In this document: piece after piece, positions 51,833-61,849 of the stretch
Layout of the letters: each line of letters begins with the position of its first letter
How positions within the stretch are numbered: the stretch's first letter is position 1
NCBI GenBank assembly: GCA_027318915.1
Contig: DAHVOH010000004.1
Coordinates: forward strand, 1-64,000
Length of the DNA stretch: 64,000 nucleotides
Source: Clostridiales bacterium
GTDB taxonomy: Bacteria > Bacillota_E > Sulfobacillia > Sulfobacillales > JAIMBI01
Reading direction: 5' to 3'
Translations under genes and position numbers: made by a program
The notes under the pieces: model-generated
What the model was told of the DNA's origin: nothing
What the model saw: the letters and a program-made list of their open reading frames with translations, nothing else
The model's database searches: none

Positions 51833-52508
51833 ACCGCACGGCGATAAATCCTGCGTCTTCGATGGGGCGGGCGGTTCGACGCATACGCTCGCGGGTCCAG
51901 GCGGCGGCCTCTTGGTTAAATTCGTCGGGTCCCACGAACAGTCCCGCCCTCACGGCGGCCGGTGGCCGGTCAATCAGGGCGGCCAGTTCGGGCAAAGTCC
52001 AGAAATGGGCCGTGCGGTAGATCGAGAAGGGGTCCCGGCGGCGACGGTCAGCATAGTGCCGTGCCCAGGGACCGCCCCCCTGAATCAGGCCCAACACGAG
52101 CCGCCCCTGCGGCCGCAGCACCCGCAACGCCTCTCGGAGAACCTGAGCCGGGTCGGTCACAAATTCCAGGGTGACCTGGAGCAAGGCCGCATCAAAGACG
52201 CCGTCCGGCCAGGGCAACCGGCTGAGGTTGGCCCGGCGGCAGAGGATCGATCCGGCGGCAGGCGGGGGTTTCGCCCGCGCCCGCGCCAGCATGGCCGGGG
52301 ACGCATCCACACCGACGACGAAGCACCCCCGCGTCGCCAGCCAGAGGGCGTACGACCCGGTGCCGCACCCCAGGTCGGCCACGCTCTCGCCCGCCCACGG
52401 CTCGAGCGTGGCCTCGATCAGCTCCCGTTCGACCGCATCGACGAAATGGCCGAGGGGCGTCTGGCAAAATGCGTCGTAGCGTCCGGCGACATCATCAAAC
52501 CCCGGCAT
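51789..52508 (-). CDS. class I SAM-dependent methyltransferase (UbiE-like)
   Basis: A 239-residue methyltransferase: FDDVAGRYDAFCQTPLGHFVDAVERELI, motif I VADLGCGTGSYALWLA, motif II VVGVDASPAMLARAR, LPWPDGVFDAALLQVTLEFV and EALRVLRPQGRLVLGLI. The substrate is unknown. No strong ribosome-binding site precedes the ATG. It follows the SQR gene by about 80 bp and overlaps the MFS pseudogene, so it probably belongs to the sulfide-response operon; volatile thiol or sulfide methylation is conceivable but not shown. Confidence 0.85.
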   Translation of the reverse strand: MPGFDDVAGRYDAFCQTPLGHFVDAVERELIEATLEPWAGESVADLGCGTGSYALWLATRGCFVVGVDASPAMLARARAKPPPAAGSILCRRANLSRLPWPDGVFDAALLQVTLEFVTDPAQVLREALRVLRPQGRLVLGLIQGGGPWARHYADRRRRDPFSIYRTAHFWTLPELAALIDRPPAAVRAGLFVGPDEFNQEAAAWTRERMRRTARPIEDAGFIAVRYDVDRPVSHAGHGV

Positions 52509-52589
52509 GGCGCCGACTCTTGACCCCAGGGCGCCGGACCCGGGTGACCGCCATCGCCGCCCGGGGCACGCCGCTCACATCGGGACCGT

Positions 52590-53738
52590 CTACCACCATT
52601 GTGCCCACCAGTGGCGTTCAAAGGCGACCTTGGCCGCGTGCCAGTGATGCCCCGGCCGGTAGGTGCGGACGTTGGGCGCCGGTTGCGCGTAAAAGTTCCC
52701 GCGGGCAAACCCGGCCACGCCGCCACCCATCTCAATGAAGCACTCTCCCTGACCGTCGAACACACCCACCGGGCCGGTGCCGGTGAGGCGATGCGCCACG
52801 GTCTGGGCGACGGCCTCTCCCTGGCGATGGGCAAAGATGCCGGCCTTGGGCAGCGGTTTGCCCACGACGAGCGGAATGCCGACCAGGTCGCCGATGGCGA
52901 ACACATTGGCGAACGGTGTTTCCAACGTGCGGGCGTCTACGGACACCCATCCGTCCGCCGGCGCCAGTCCAGCCTCCACCACGACCGGCGGCACCCGGTG
53001 GGGTGGCACGTACGCCAGCAGATCGTAGGGGACTGCGGTCCCGTCGGTGAAGAGAAGGCGGTGCTCCGCGGCATCGACCCGGGAGACCTGCTGGCTGGGA
53101 TGATAGGGCACATCATGTTGACGCAGGGCATCCACCACGGACTGGCTCACCACCGGGCCCGCAACGCCCATGGGCGAGGGTTCCGCCGCCCACACGGAGA
53201 CGTCGACCCGCTCACGGCGGTGGCGCTTGCGAAGATAGCCGTCAATCAGCATGGCAGCCTCATAGGGGGCTGCCGGACACTTGAACGGGACGCGGCTGAT
53301 GAGCACGACGACGTGACCGTGGTCGAGCGTCTGAAGCGCGCTCCACGTTGCCTCGGCGCCCGCGACGGTGTAGAAGTTGCCGGGTTCATCGGGCAGACCG
53401 GGGACCTGCGCGGGATCTAAGTCGGCGCCCAAGGCGAGAATCACCGCGTCGCCGGTCCATTCCCGGCCGCCGGCCGTGAGGATGCGCCGGCCGGGATCAA
53501 ACGCCGCAACGGGCTCACTCACCACCGTGATGCCGCGTTCGCGCAGGTCGGCCAACGGGCGCCGAACCTGTTCGGCCCGCCGGGTACCGGTCATCAGCCA
53601 CAGCAGGGAGGGCCAGAAGGTGTGAACGGTATCACGGTCAAACACCACGATCTCATCCTGCGGCAAAAGCCGTTTCCGGAGCGCGTGCGCCGCCTGCAGT
53701 CCGCCGACGCCCGCCCCGGCAATCAAGACTCTGTGCAT
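52590..53738 (-). CDS. sulfide:quinone oxidoreductase-like flavoprotein
   Basis: A 382-residue FAD protein. The FAD-binding start VLIAGAGVGGLQAAHAL, the second dinucleotide segment with GHVVVLISRVPFKCPAAPYEAAMLID, and FANVFAIGDLVGIPLVVGKPLPKAGIFAHRQGEAVA are those of the SQR/flavocytochrome c family. Two cysteines, C154 (in FKCPAAPYE) and C333 (GECFIEMGG), fit the redox pair that takes up sulfide sulfur. It would oxidise sulfide and pass electrons to the quinone pool. GAGGAGG precedes the ATG. The DsrE and ArsR-rhodanese genes upstream support a sulfide role. Confidence 0.87.
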   Translation of the reverse strand: MHRVLIAGAGVGGLQAAHALRKRLLPQDEIVVFDRDTVHTFWPSLLWLMTGTRRAEQVRRPLADLRERGITVVSEPVAAFDPGRRILTAGGREWTGDAVILALGADLDPAQVPGLPDEPGNFYTVAGAEATWSALQTLDHGHVVVLISRVPFKCPAAPYEAAMLIDGYLRKRHRRERVDVSVWAAEPSPMGVAGPVVSQSVVDALRQHDVPYHPSQQVSRVDAAEHRLLFTDGTAVPYDLLAYVPPHRVPPVVVEAGLAPADGWVSVDARTLETPFANVFAIGDLVGIPLVVGKPLPKAGIFAHRQGEAVAQTVAHRLTGTGPVGVFDGQGECFIEMGGGVAGFARGNFYAQPAPNVRTYRPGHHWHAAKVAFERHWWAQWW

Positions 53739-53913
53739 GCCTGCCTCCTCACAATCTGTTCACCCGCCGGCGCCGCGTCACCGGATGCGTGAGAACACGG
53801 CGGCTGGGGCAGCGGGCATTGAGCGTCACGCTCCGACGACACGGGGTGGACGGCCCACGATCCGAACGGTGGCGCCCACCCACGCACAATCACGACATCG
53901 GCGGCCGCGTCCG

Positions 53914-53952
53914 GCACGCCGGTGTGGGAACCGGAGGGTCCGGCCGGCGTGC
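53914..53952 (-). terminator. hairpin between dsrE-like and SQR genes
   Basis: GCACGCCGG pairs with CCGGCGTGC (9 bp) around a loop that can itself fold (CCGGA with TCCGG). It lies 25 bp after the DsrE-like stop in the 240-bp gap before the SQR gene. There is no T tract; partial termination or mRNA stabilisation are both possible. Confidence 0.35.
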
Positions 53953-53976
53953 GGCGCGAAACCGGGAGGGGCCGTC

Positions 53977-54327
53977 TCAGTACACGAGCACCTTGTCCGC
54001 CTCCAGTGTCCACGCGGACAATTCATCCAGGGAACTTCGCTTGACGCCGGCCACCAGGTCTTCCTCCGTCAGCGCCCGCGCATCCATGCACGATCCGCAC
54101 GCACCGCAGGAGCTGCCCTGCCGCACCGCGATGGTCAGCATCCGTTCCAGATTGTAGTAGCCGTTCGGAGTGGTCTGACCGCGGCGGGCCGCATGCACCG
54201 CGTCGGCCATCAGGAAGATTTTGACGGCGATATCCGGGAGCTTGGCCAGCGCCGTCGCGTGGCGGAGCGCGTTGTAGGCGCGCTCCGTGCCGTAGGGAGG
54301 GTCGTTGACCACAAACAAGATTTGCAC
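53977..54327 (-). CDS. DsrE-family sulfur-carrier-like protein
   Basis: A 116-residue DsrE/F-fold protein: QILFVVNDPPYGTERAYNALRHATAL, then VKIFLMADAVHAARRGQTTPNGYYNLERML. A Cys cluster C74-x2-C77-x2-C80 (SSCGACGSC) falls where DsrE-like carriers hold their reactive cysteine, followed by MDARALTEEDLV. Such proteins bind and relay sulfane sulfur. GTG start follows AAGGAGTGA. It lies between the ArsR-rhodanese regulator and the SQR gene, which fits handling of the polysulfide made by SQR. Confidence 0.88.
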   Translation of the reverse strand: MQILFVVNDPPYGTERAYNALRHATALAKLPDIAVKIFLMADAVHAARRGQTTPNGYYNLERMLTIAVRQGSSCGACGSCMDARALTEEDLVAGVKRSSLDELSAWTLEADKVLVY

Positions 54328-54406
54328 GCGTCTCACTCCTTGCCACAAGATCACAAGGCGTCGTGTCGGCGAGGTTCTGGGGAGCGAAAGGACGGCGGCC
54401 GGACCG

Positions 54407-55081
54407 TCAGCCCTGAGCCATGGGCACACCCTGCGCGCGCCAGTCACTGACCCCTTCGACCAGCCGGGCGGCCTGGAATCCGGATTGGGTCAGCAGGTCC
54501 ACCGCGTGCAGCGAGAGGACGCAGTACGGCCCGCGGCAATAGGCGACCACCATGCGGTCTCGGGGCAGCTCGGCCAAGTGCTCGGCCAAGGTTTCCAACG
54601 GCACCGAGAGGGCGCCCGGCCAGTGGCCCGACGCGTACTCGTCGGCCGGGCGCACATCCAGGAGCACCACGTCGTCGTCCTCCAACCGATGCTGAAGCGT
54701 GGCGAGGTCCACCGCCTCGAGGGCGGCGCGTTCGGCCAGGAACGTTTCGGTGATGTGGCGCATCTCGGCATAGTAGCGCTCCGCCACGGTGCGCAGCATG
54801 TGAAACAACGCGCAGGTGAGGTCGTCCTGCAGACGGTACACCACAAAGGTCCCGCGCCGTTCGCCCCGGACGAGCCGCGCTTCTTTCAGATGTTGCAGGT
54901 GTTGGGACGTGCTGCCGACGGATAGCGCGCTCTTTTGAGCCAGCTGCTCCACGGTGGCGGGTCCTTGGCAGAGGAGGTCCAGCAATTCGAGCCGACGCGG
55001 GTGGGAGACGGCTCGTCCTACCCGGGAAATCTGCTCGTAGATGGCGTCTTTGAAAGACCGGTCCGCGTCAGGCTCCGCCAT
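54407..55081 (-). CDS. ArsR-family regulator fused to a rhodanese domain
   Basis: A 224-residue protein with an N-terminal ArsR winged helix (residues 15-95: RAVSHPRRLELLDLLCQGPATVEQLAQKSALSVGSTSQHLQHLKEARLV). A C-terminal rhodanese domain follows (about 125-220) with an intact active-site loop VVAYCRGPYC (C182 and C187). The metal-binding ELCVCDL motif of arsenic sensors is absent, but single cysteines at C38 and C90 exist. It is inferred to sense persulfide or sulfide, the rhodanese passing sulfur to the sensor. AAGGAG precedes the ATG; a 7-bp inverted repeat just upstream is the likely operator. Confidence 0.92.
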   Translation of the reverse strand: MAEPDADRSFKDAIYEQISRVGRAVSHPRRLELLDLLCQGPATVEQLAQKSALSVGSTSQHLQHLKEARLVRGERRGTFVVYRLQDDLTCALFHMLRTVAERYYAEMRHITETFLAERAALEAVDLATLQHRLEDDDVVLLDVRPADEYASGHWPGALSVPLETLAEHLAELPRDRMVVAYCRGPYCVLSLHAVDLLTQSGFQAARLVEGVSDWRAQGVPMAQG

Positions 55082-55103
55082 GATCCCGTCTCCTTATCGG
55101 TTA

Positions 55104-55121
55104 TTCTATTGAGAAATAGAA
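55104..55121. promoter_or_regulatory. inverted-repeat operator for the ArsR-rhodanese regulator
   Basis: TTCTATT-GAGA-AATAGAA, a perfect 7-bp AT-rich palindrome in GC-rich surroundings, lies 22 bp before the regulator start. ArsR-family repressors bind such 12-2-12-like or shorter repeats over their own promoter. It stands at the head of the whole minus-strand operon, so regulation of all five genes is expected. Confidence 0.7.
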
Positions 55122-55207
55122 CAGTGTAGCCGTGAAGTCAAGGGGCGCGGGAAAGGTGTCCCAGAGAGATTGGGAAGGGATATCGCGCGCCGGGATCCGG
55201 AGCTCGG

Positions 55208-55250
55208 CGCCGGGACGGGAGGGAAAGCGCCCTCTCCGTTCGTCCCGGCG
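55208..55250 (-). terminator. hairpin terminator after the GH31 gene
   Basis: CGCCGGGACG pairs with CGTCCCGGCG (10 bp), and inside it GAGGG pairs with CCCTC. It begins 15 bp beyond the GH31 stop on the minus strand and separates that gene from the sulfide-response operon. Confidence 0.6.
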
Positions 55251-55265
55251 GCGGAAGCGTGCGCC

Positions 55266-57488
55266 TCAGTGCGGCTCCGGGGCGCGGACGGGGACGCCGG
55301 CGCTGAGCTTGAGCTCGAGACGGCCGGCGAGGACCACGGAGACGTCACGGGCCGCCGTGAGCACCCAATGGCCGTGCTCGAACGCCGCGGACAGGTCCCC
55401 CGTGTCGATGCGCGCACGGGGCGCCGCGGGCGGGGCGATGCGATAGCGAGCGGGCGGGCGGCTCGGGTCGGGTACTTGGACGAGGCCTTCCGGATACATC
55501 GGGATGGCGGTCCCGGCCCGCTGAAAGAGCAGGATTTCCGACAGCGGCACGCCGTGCGCCTCGTGCCAGCGCGCTCCCGCCAGCGCCGGTCGGTCGGGGT
55601 GGAACCAGTCGTGCCAGCGTCCCGCCGGCAGGTAAAAGGCGCGGTCGCCGGCGTCGTTGAAGAGCGGCGCCACCACCAGGTTGTCACCCAACGCGTAGAC
55701 GTCGTCGACCGACCACGTTTGGCGGTCACCCGGGTCCATCAGCAGCAGCGGCCGCGCCAAGGGTAGATGTTGCGCCAGAGAGCGCTCGGCCTGCTCCCAG
55801 AGATAGGGGAGCAGCTGATAGCGGAGATCGGCGAATCGACGCACCACAGCCTCCGCTTCGGGTCCGAACGCCCACGGCTCCCGCGGCGTGGTGCCGTGAA
55901 AGCGCGTGTGGGAAAACAACAGCGCCATGGCTGCCCAACGCATGTACACCGCAGGGGTGGGGGCGCCGAGAAAACCGCCCCCGTCAAACGCCGTGAAAAT
56001 CCCGCCGGACAAGCCGTAGGACAGCGCCCCCCTCAGGCTGGTGGCCATATACTCGTACGTGACGCCCGAATCGCCGCCCCACTGCACCGGGAAACGTTGG
56101 CTGCCCGCGTAGCCGGACCGACCCCATACCATGGCGTCCGCGCGCGCGGCCCGGGTGGCGCGGTGAACAGACTGCTGATACAACAGCGCGTTCCAATTGT
56201 GGCCGGCGCGGCCGGCCATGCCGTTGTGATAGCGGACATCCTCGAAGGGAGCGGTTTCGCCGAAGTCGCTTTTGAACACCGACACGCCCATCTCCAGCAG
56301 GGGGGCGAGCTGGTTCTGGTACCAGGTTTGCGCCGCCGGATTGGTGAAATCCACCATGCCGCTCTCATCATCGAATCGCGGCACGCGGGCGGGTGCACCC
56401 GCCTCCGTCGTGACCAGGAAGCCGGCGGCCCGCGCCTCTTCGTAGACGCGGCTGCCCCGCGGCAGGAACGGATTGATCCACAGCGAAAGCCGGAAGCCCA
56501 GAGCGGTCAGTTCGCGAATCATGCCCCGGGGGTCGGGAAAGCTGTCGTGATCCCATTCGAATGGGCAGGTGTGCCCGTTCTTTTCCGTGAGCCAGTACGG
56601 ATCCAAGTGCAGGACTTCGACGGGCACGGCATGCTCGCGCAGCTGATGCGCCACCTCCAGCAGTTCGTCCTGCGTGCGGTAGCCCCATCGACTCATCCAC
56701 ACCCCGTACGACCAAGCCGGGGGCGCCGCGGCCGGTCCGGTCAGGGCCTGATAGCGGGCCAGGATCTCGGCCGGCGATCCGCACCACAGGTAGGCCTCGA
56801 AAAACGGTTCGCTGAGGAGAATGCGCATCCGGCCGGGCAGACTCTCTCCCACGTCCCAGCGCGTGGGCGCCGCGGTGGGCAGGAAGACACCGTAGCCTCG
56901 GCTCGACAGGGCTAGCGGCACGGGGATGTAGGTTTCGTGGGCCGGCAGCCCGAACGCGTCCTCGGCCCAGAGCGTGAGCGACCGTCCGCGATGATTGAGC
57001 GAGCCGAACTGCTCGCCGAGCCCCCAGAGCGCCTCGCCCGGTTGGAGCGGAAGGTCGATCCAGGCCAACCGTCCCGGATCCACCCCCAGCGTCCGGTCCA
57101 CGGTGGAGTCGAATCCCCCCGACTGCAGCGGAAAGGTGGTAAACCGCGCGCGCCCGTCGGCTCCGTACAGCGTGAAAAACGGCCCCGTCCGATCGAGCCG
57201 TACGGCGCCGTGAACGCTCCGACACCAGACCCCATCGGCATCCTCTTCGAACGACGCGGCGATGTAGCGTGGCGCCGCCGTCAACAGCGAATACGGGCGC
57301 ACAGGCGCGGCGCCGATCCGCCAGTGAACGCCCCCGTCCGCGCACCAGCGCACGGTGACGGTCGCGGGGTGGCCCTCGCCGTCGGCGACCGTGACGGCGA
57401 CGCCGTCGGGCAATGGCGCGGCACCGAGCCAGTGATCAAACACCTGCGGCCAGTGCGGCTCAAAGTAGCGATCAGGACAACTGGGCAT
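55266..57488 (-). CDS. GH31 glycosidase, alpha-xylosidase (YicI)-like
   Basis: A 740-residue retaining glycosidase. The nucleophile D408 lies in FKSDFGETAPFED, the KxDFGE form typical of alpha-xylosidases rather than the WxDMNE of alpha-glucosidases. Also present are ALWGLGEQFGSLNHRG, VEVLHLDPYWL, MVWGRSGYAGSQRFPVQWGGDS (acid/base region) and LSGGIFTAFDGGGFLG. No signal peptide is seen, so it acts in the cytoplasm on imported oligosaccharides. GAAGGAGG precedes ATG 57488. No sugar transporter or regulator is adjacent. Confidence 0.92.
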   Translation of the reverse strand: MPSCPDRYFEPHWPQVFDHWLGAAPLPDGVAVTVADGEGHPATVTVRWCADGGVHWRIGAAPVRPYSLLTAAPRYIAASFEEDADGVWCRSVHGAVRLDRTGPFFTLYGADGRARFTTFPLQSGGFDSTVDRTLGVDPGRLAWIDLPLQPGEALWGLGEQFGSLNHRGRSLTLWAEDAFGLPAHETYIPVPLALSSRGYGVFLPTAAPTRWDVGESLPGRMRILLSEPFFEAYLWCGSPAEILARYQALTGPAAAPPAWSYGVWMSRWGYRTQDELLEVAHQLREHAVPVEVLHLDPYWLTEKNGHTCPFEWDHDSFPDPRGMIRELTALGFRLSLWINPFLPRGSRVYEEARAAGFLVTTEAGAPARVPRFDDESGMVDFTNPAAQTWYQNQLAPLLEMGVSVFKSDFGETAPFEDVRYHNGMAGRAGHNWNALLYQQSVHRATRAARADAMVWGRSGYAGSQRFPVQWGGDSGVTYEYMATSLRGALSYGLSGGIFTAFDGGGFLGAPTPAVYMRWAAMALLFSHTRFHGTTPREPWAFGPEAEAVVRRFADLRYQLLPYLWEQAERSLAQHLPLARPLLLMDPGDRQTWSVDDVYALGDNLVVAPLFNDAGDRAFYLPAGRWHDWFHPDRPALAGARWHEAHGVPLSEILLFQRAGTAIPMYPEGLVQVPDPSRPPARYRIAPPAAPRARIDTGDLSAAFEHGHWVLTAARDVSVVLAGRLELKLSAGVPVRAPEPH

Positions 57489-57748
57489 GGGACCTCCTTC
57501 ATCCGGGGGGAAATACAACAGCCGGGACGCGCCGCACCCGGCCGGATGCTCGTAGGCCTCTCGGCCGATGCGCGTGAGCGACCCCTTCAGTTTAACCTAC
57601 CCGCGACCGGGCCGCGGGAGCGGCAGGGTGTGGCCGAGGGCCGGTCCACGTCGCGCCGGCCGGGACTCGGCTCATCCGGGCGAGTCCGGTTCGGCGCCCG
57701 CATCGGGCATGGACGGCCGGGCCTCGCCGGCCGTCTTTCGGCGCGACC

Positions 57749-57778
57749 TTGACCCGAGGCTCCGAGACCGGAACAATA
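57749..57778 (+). promoter_or_regulatory. candidate promoter of sucA-sucB
   Basis: TTGACC (57749-57754), 18 bp, ACAATA (57773-57778), placed 21 bp ahead of the sucA start. The -35 is a 5/6 match; the -10 is weak. The divergent GH31 gene lies 310 bp away, and that gap holds nothing else I could identify. Confidence 0.45.
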
Positions 57779-57799
57779 AGAAGGTCGGGGGGTGGCCGA

Positions 57800-60640
57800 A
57801 TGGGTGCGCCGGAGCGCGTGGAGCGCCAGGATTTGCGGGACCGGTTTTCCGGCCCCAACTTGGGATATCTGTTGGAACGCTTTCAGGCCTATGAAGACGA
57901 GCCGGGCCAATTGGATCCGGACGAGCGCATGTGGATGGAGCGGCACGCAGCCGAGCTGCGGGCGATCGCGCATGCGCCGGCGGTGGTCGCGAGCGCCGCG
58001 GACGGGGTGGATGCGGACCGCGTGGCCCGGGCGGTCGCGTTGGTCCGACAGCTGCGGCGGACCGGCCATCAGTCCGCGCGCTTTCGGCCGTTCGGCGAGC
58101 CGGCGGCGGCCGCCCCGGCGCTCAGCGCCGACTTGGCCCAGGTGCCGGTGTCGGCTGTGAACGCGGGGCTGGAGGCGCCGATTCGGGATGTCGGCGCGCT
58201 GGGCGCGGCGTGGCCCGATCTGCTGGCCCGATACGCGGGTCGCGTGGGCTTCGAGTTCGACCATCTCGATGATCCGGCCGAACGCCGGTGGCTCTACGAG
58301 GCCGTGGAGAGCGGGCGCTACGCCGCTCCCCTGTCCGCCGTGGAACAGCGCATCTTGCTGCGGCGGCTGGTGCAGGTGGAGGAGTTCGAACACTTTCTGC
58401 ACGGGACGTTTCCGGGCCAGAAGCGGTTTTCCATTGAGGGCACCGACATGCTGGTGCCCATGATGGATGAGACGATTCGCCTCGCCGCGCAAGCCGGGGC
58501 GGGCGATGTGCTCATGGGCATGGCGCATCGCGGACGGCTCAACGTGCTGGCGCACGTGCTGGGCAAGCCGTACGAGACCATCATGGAAGAATTTCATGCC
58601 GCGCCCCGTCACGATTTGGGACTGTCCGAGGGATCCGCGCCGCTGTCGGCCGGGTGGACGGGCGACGTCAAGTACCATTTGGGATTGCGCCGCACCGTCG
58701 CCCAGAACGGCGGGCCCCGTCCCACCGTGCGGGTGACGCTGGCCAACAACCCGAGTCATCTGGAGTTTGTCAACCCGGTGGTGGAAGGGATGGCGCGGGC
58801 GGCGCAGGATCAGGTGGATCGGGCGGGCGCCGCGGGATGGGATCGGGATCAGGCCGCGGCCATCCTGGTGCATGGGGACGCCGCCTTTCCCGGTGAGGGC
58901 GTCGCGGCCGAAACCATGAATCTGGCCCGCCTGCCGGGCTATACGACCGGCGGCACGCTGCACATCATTGCGAACAACGAGATCGGGTTTACGACGGAGC
59001 CGGAGGAGGGGCGCTCCACCCGTTATGCCAGCGATTTGGCCAAAGGCTTTGATGTGCCGGTGGTCCACGTGTCGGCGGACGAGCCGGAGGATTGCATCAT
59101 GGCCGTGCGCCTGGCGCACGCGTGGCGGCAGGCCTTCCACCGGGACTTCCTCATCGACCTGGTGGGATATCGGCGCTGGGGACACAACGAGGGGGACGAT
59201 CCGGCCTACACGCAACCCGTCCTGTACCGATGGGTGAGTGAACATCCGACGGTGCGGCGGCTGTGGGGGGACCGCGTCATCGCGTCCGGGGCGGGGACGG
59301 CGGCGGAGGAACGCGCCATGGCCGCCGAGGTGGTGGGGGCGCTGCGGGCCGCGTATGACGCGGCGCGCGCCTCGACGCCCGAGCCGGTGCCGTCCGGGCC
59401 TCCCGACCCGATGCCGCAGCCGGAGTCGACCGCCGTGTCGGAGGAGGCTGTTCGCGCGTGGCACCGGGAGATTCTGACCCCGCCCACCGGTTTTCACGTC
59501 TATCCCAAGCTGGAGCGCCTGTTGGAGCGGTGGCGCCAAGCGTTGGACAAGCCGAACGCGATTGACTGGGCGCTGGCGGAAATGTTGGCTTGGGCCAGCG
59601 TTTTGGTGGACGGCGTGCCGGTGCGGGTTTCCGGCCAGGATACCGAGCGCGGCACGTTCAGCCAGCGCCACGGCGTCTGGCATGACGCCGACACCGGCGC
59701 CACCTACCGGCCCCTGCAGCACCTGTCCCAGGCCCGGGCTTCCTTCGCGCTGTACAACAGCCCCCTCTCCGAAGGCGGGGTGATGGGCTTCGAGTACGGC
59801 TACAGCGTCCAGCGCCCGGAGGCGCTGGTGTGCTGGGAAGCCCAGTTTGGCGACTTCGCCAACGCCGCCCAAGTCTATATCGACCAATTTCTGGCCGCCG
59901 GGCACGCCAAATGGCGGCAGGACGCCGGGCTGGTGCTGCTGTTGCCCCATGGATACGAGGGCCAGGGCGCCGAGCATTCCAGCGCTCGCTTGGAACGATT
60001 CTTGGAGCTCTCCGCCGAGCGCAATTGGCGAGTCGCGTATCCCACCACGGCCGCTCAGTACTTTCATCTGCTGCGGACCCAGGCGGGCGTGGGCCGACAG
60101 CACCCGATGCCCCTGGTGGTGATGACGCCGAAAAGTCTCCTGCGCCATCCCCGTGCCGCCTCCAGCCTGGAGGACCTGACGCGGGGCGGGTTTCAGCCGG
60201 TACTGGTCCGCCATCGCCCCCAGGGCGAGGTGCGGCGTTTGGTCCTGCTGGCGGGCAAACTGGCGGTGGACGTCTTGGCCGAGGTGGACCAGCACCCCGA
60301 CGCCGACCATGTGTTGGTGGCCGCCGTCGAGCAGCTGTACCCTCTGCCGGAACAAGAGATTCAAGCGCTGATGCAAGAGGCGGGACCGCACGCGACCGTG
60401 GTGTGGGCGCAGGAGGAACCGGCCAACATGGGCAGTTGGCGGTACATTCGTTCGGCTCTCGAACAATGGGCGCCGGGCGGGCGGGTGCAGTACGCGGGGC
60501 GGCCGGAACGATCCAGCCCGGCCGAGGGCCTGCCCGACATGCACCTGGCCGAACAGGCGCGGATTGTGCGCGAAGCGCTGGGGAGCGCCGAACCGGTTCC
60601 CGTCACCGTAGGCGCGAAAGGAGCACGGCATGGCCGTTGA
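57800..60640 (+). CDS. sucA: 2-oxoglutarate dehydrogenase E1 component
   Basis: A 946-residue thiamine-diphosphate enzyme of the TCA cycle. The thiamine pyrophosphate domain has [47 protein letters not shown] and [12 protein letters not shown]. The C-terminal transketolase-like part has [25 protein letters not shown] and [17 protein letters not shown]. The N-terminal region ([19 protein letters not shown]) is normal. ATG 57800 follows GGTCGGGGGG; a TTG at 57749 is open but lies in the promoter. It overlaps sucB by 11 bp. The presence of OGDH implies an oxidative TCA cycle. Confidence 0.97.
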   Translation: MGAPERVERQDLRDRFSGPNLGYLLERFQAYEDEPGQLDPDERMWMERHAAELRAIAHAPAVVASAADGVDADRVARAVALVRQLRRTGHQSARFRPFGEPAAAAPALSADLAQVPVSAVNAGLEAPIRDVGALGAAWPDLLARYAGRVGFEFDHLDDPAERRWLYEAVESGRYAAPLSAVEQRILLRRLVQVEEFEHFLHGTFPGQKRFSIEGTDMLVPMMDETIRLAAQAGAGDVLMGMAHRGRLNVLAHVLGKPYETIMEEFHAAPRHDLGLSEGSAPLSAGWTGDVKYHLGLRRTVAQNGGPRPTVRVTLANNPSHLEFVNPVVEGMARAAQDQVDRAGAAGWDRDQAAAILVHGDAAFPGEGVAAETMNLARLPGYTTGGTLHIIANNEIGFTTEPEEGRSTRYASDLAKGFDVPVVHVSADEPEDCIMAVRLAHAWRQAFHRDFLIDLVGYRRWGHNEGDDPAYTQPVLYRWVSEHPTVRRLWGDRVIASGAGTAAEERAMAAEVVGALRAAYDAARASTPEPVPSGPPDPMPQPESTAVSEEAVRAWHREILTPPTGFHVYPKLERLLERWRQALDKPNAIDWALAEMLAWASVLVDGVPVRVSGQDTERGTFSQRHGVWHDADTGATYRPLQHLSQARASFALYNSPLSEGGVMGFEYGYSVQRPEALVCWEAQFGDFANAAQVYIDQFLAAGHAKWRQDAGLVLLLPHGYEGQGAEHSSARLERFLELSAERNWRVAYPTTAAQYFHLLRTQAGVGRQHPMPLVVMTPKSLLRHPRAASSLEDLTRGGFQPVLVRHRPQGEVRRLVLLAGKLAVDVLAEVDQHPDADHVLVAAVEQLYPLPEQEIQALMQEAGPHATVVWAQEEPANMGSWRYIRSALEQWAPGGRVQYAGRPERSSPAEGLPDMHLAEQARIVREALGSAEPVPVTVGAKGARHGR

Positions 60641-61847
60641 CATTGTGGTGCCGCCGCTGGGGGAGTCGTTGATGGAGGCGACGGTCGGCGCGTGGCTGAA
60701 GAAAGTCGGCGATCCGGTGGCGATGGGTGAGGCGCTGCTGGAGTTGGAGACCGATAAAGTGAACCTGGAGGTGGCCGCCACCGAAGCCGGCGTGCTGGCC
60801 GAAATCACCCAACAGCCGGGTGCGGTCGTGGCGCCGGGAGACGTTTTGGGACGTCTGGCGGAAAGCGCCGCGGCGTCGGCTCCCGACGTCCCGGCCGCGC
60901 CGTCGACGGGGCCCGCGCCCGAGGCCGCGCCGGCGGAAGCGACCGGCGTCCGGGCCACACCGGCCGTGCGCCGTCTGGCCGAAGAGCGCGGCGTGGATTT
61001 GGGCGCGGTGGCGGCGACCGGCAGCCAGGGTCGTGTCCGGCGTGAGGATGTGGAGCGGGCCGCTGCGCCGGCGGCGGTGGCGGCCGTGCAGCCCGCGCCC
61101 GCACCCGTTCAGCCCGCATCTGCCCAGCCCGAGGCCGGCGCGCCGGGCGGCGCCGTGGAGCGGGTGCGCATGTCACGCCGCCGACTGACCATCGCGCGCC
61201 GGCTGGTGGAGACCAAGACTCGGGCGGCCATGCTCACCACCTTCAATGAAATTGACATGACGGCGGCCATGGACCTGCGCCGCCGCCGGCGCGAACAGTT
61301 CCAGGATCGCCACGGTGTGCGGCTTGGCTTCATGTCGTTCTTCACCCGGGCCGCCGTGGCCGCCCTGAAACAGTTTCCCCGCCTGAACGCCGAAATTGAC
61401 GGCGACGACATGCTGCTCAAGCATTACTACCACATTGGGGTGGCGGTCGCGGCCGAAGGCGGGCTGGTGGTGCCGGTCGTCAAGAACGCCGACCGGCTGA
61501 GCTTCTACCAGATCGAGGCGGAGATTGCCCGGCTGGCGGACAAGGCCCGCACCAATACGCTGGCCATCGAGGACCTGGAGGATGGGACCTTCACCATCAC
61601 CAACGGGGGCGTGTTTGGTTCGCTGTTCTCCACCCCCATCCTGAACGGACGGGAAGTGGCCATCCTCGGGATGCACGCCGTGCAGGAGCGCCCCGTGGCC
61701 ATCGCCGGCGACGTGAAGATCCGGCCCATGATGTACGTGGCGCTCTCCTATGACCACCGTATTGTCGATGGGTCGGAGGCGGTGCGCTTTCTCGTCACGG
61801 TCAAGCAGTTGGTGGAAGATCCGGAGCTGCTGCTGCTGGAGGGCTGA
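60630..61847 (+). CDS. sucB: dihydrolipoyllysine-residue succinyltransferase (E2)
   Basis: A 405-residue E2 component. The lipoyl domain carries K43 in [11 protein letters not shown]. An Ala/Pro linker is followed by the peripheral-subunit-binding domain ([34 protein letters not shown]) and the catalytic domain with [33 protein letters not shown] and H376/D380 in SYDHRIVDG. Only one lipoyl domain is present, as usual for SucB. The E3 (lpd) gene is not next to it and must lie elsewhere. Confidence 0.97.
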   Translation: MAVDIVVPPLGESLMEATVGAWLKKVGDPVAMGEALLELETDKVNLEVAATEAGVLAEITQQPGAVVAPGDVLGRLAESAAASAPDVPAAPSTGPAPEAAPAEATGVRATPAVRRLAEERGVDLGAVAATGSQGRVRREDVERAAAPAAVAAVQPAPAPVQPASAQPEAGAPGGAVERVRMSRRRLTIARRLVETKTRAAMLTTFNEIDMTAAMDLRRRRREQFQDRHGVRLGFMSFFTRAAVAALKQFPRLNAEIDGDDMLLKHYYHIGVAVAAEGGLVVPVVKNADRLSFYQIEAEIARLADKARTNTLAIEDLEDGTFTITNGGVFGSLFSTPILNGREVAILGMHAVQERPVAIAGDVKIRPMMYVALSYDHRIVDGSEAVRFLVTVKQLVEDPELLLLEG

Positions 61848-61849
61848 GC

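Noticed and set aside
57587..60958. A 1123-codon open frame antisense to sucA
   Set aside because: Same reason: the plus strand encodes a complete, motif-rich sucA, and the antisense product has no recognisable domain.
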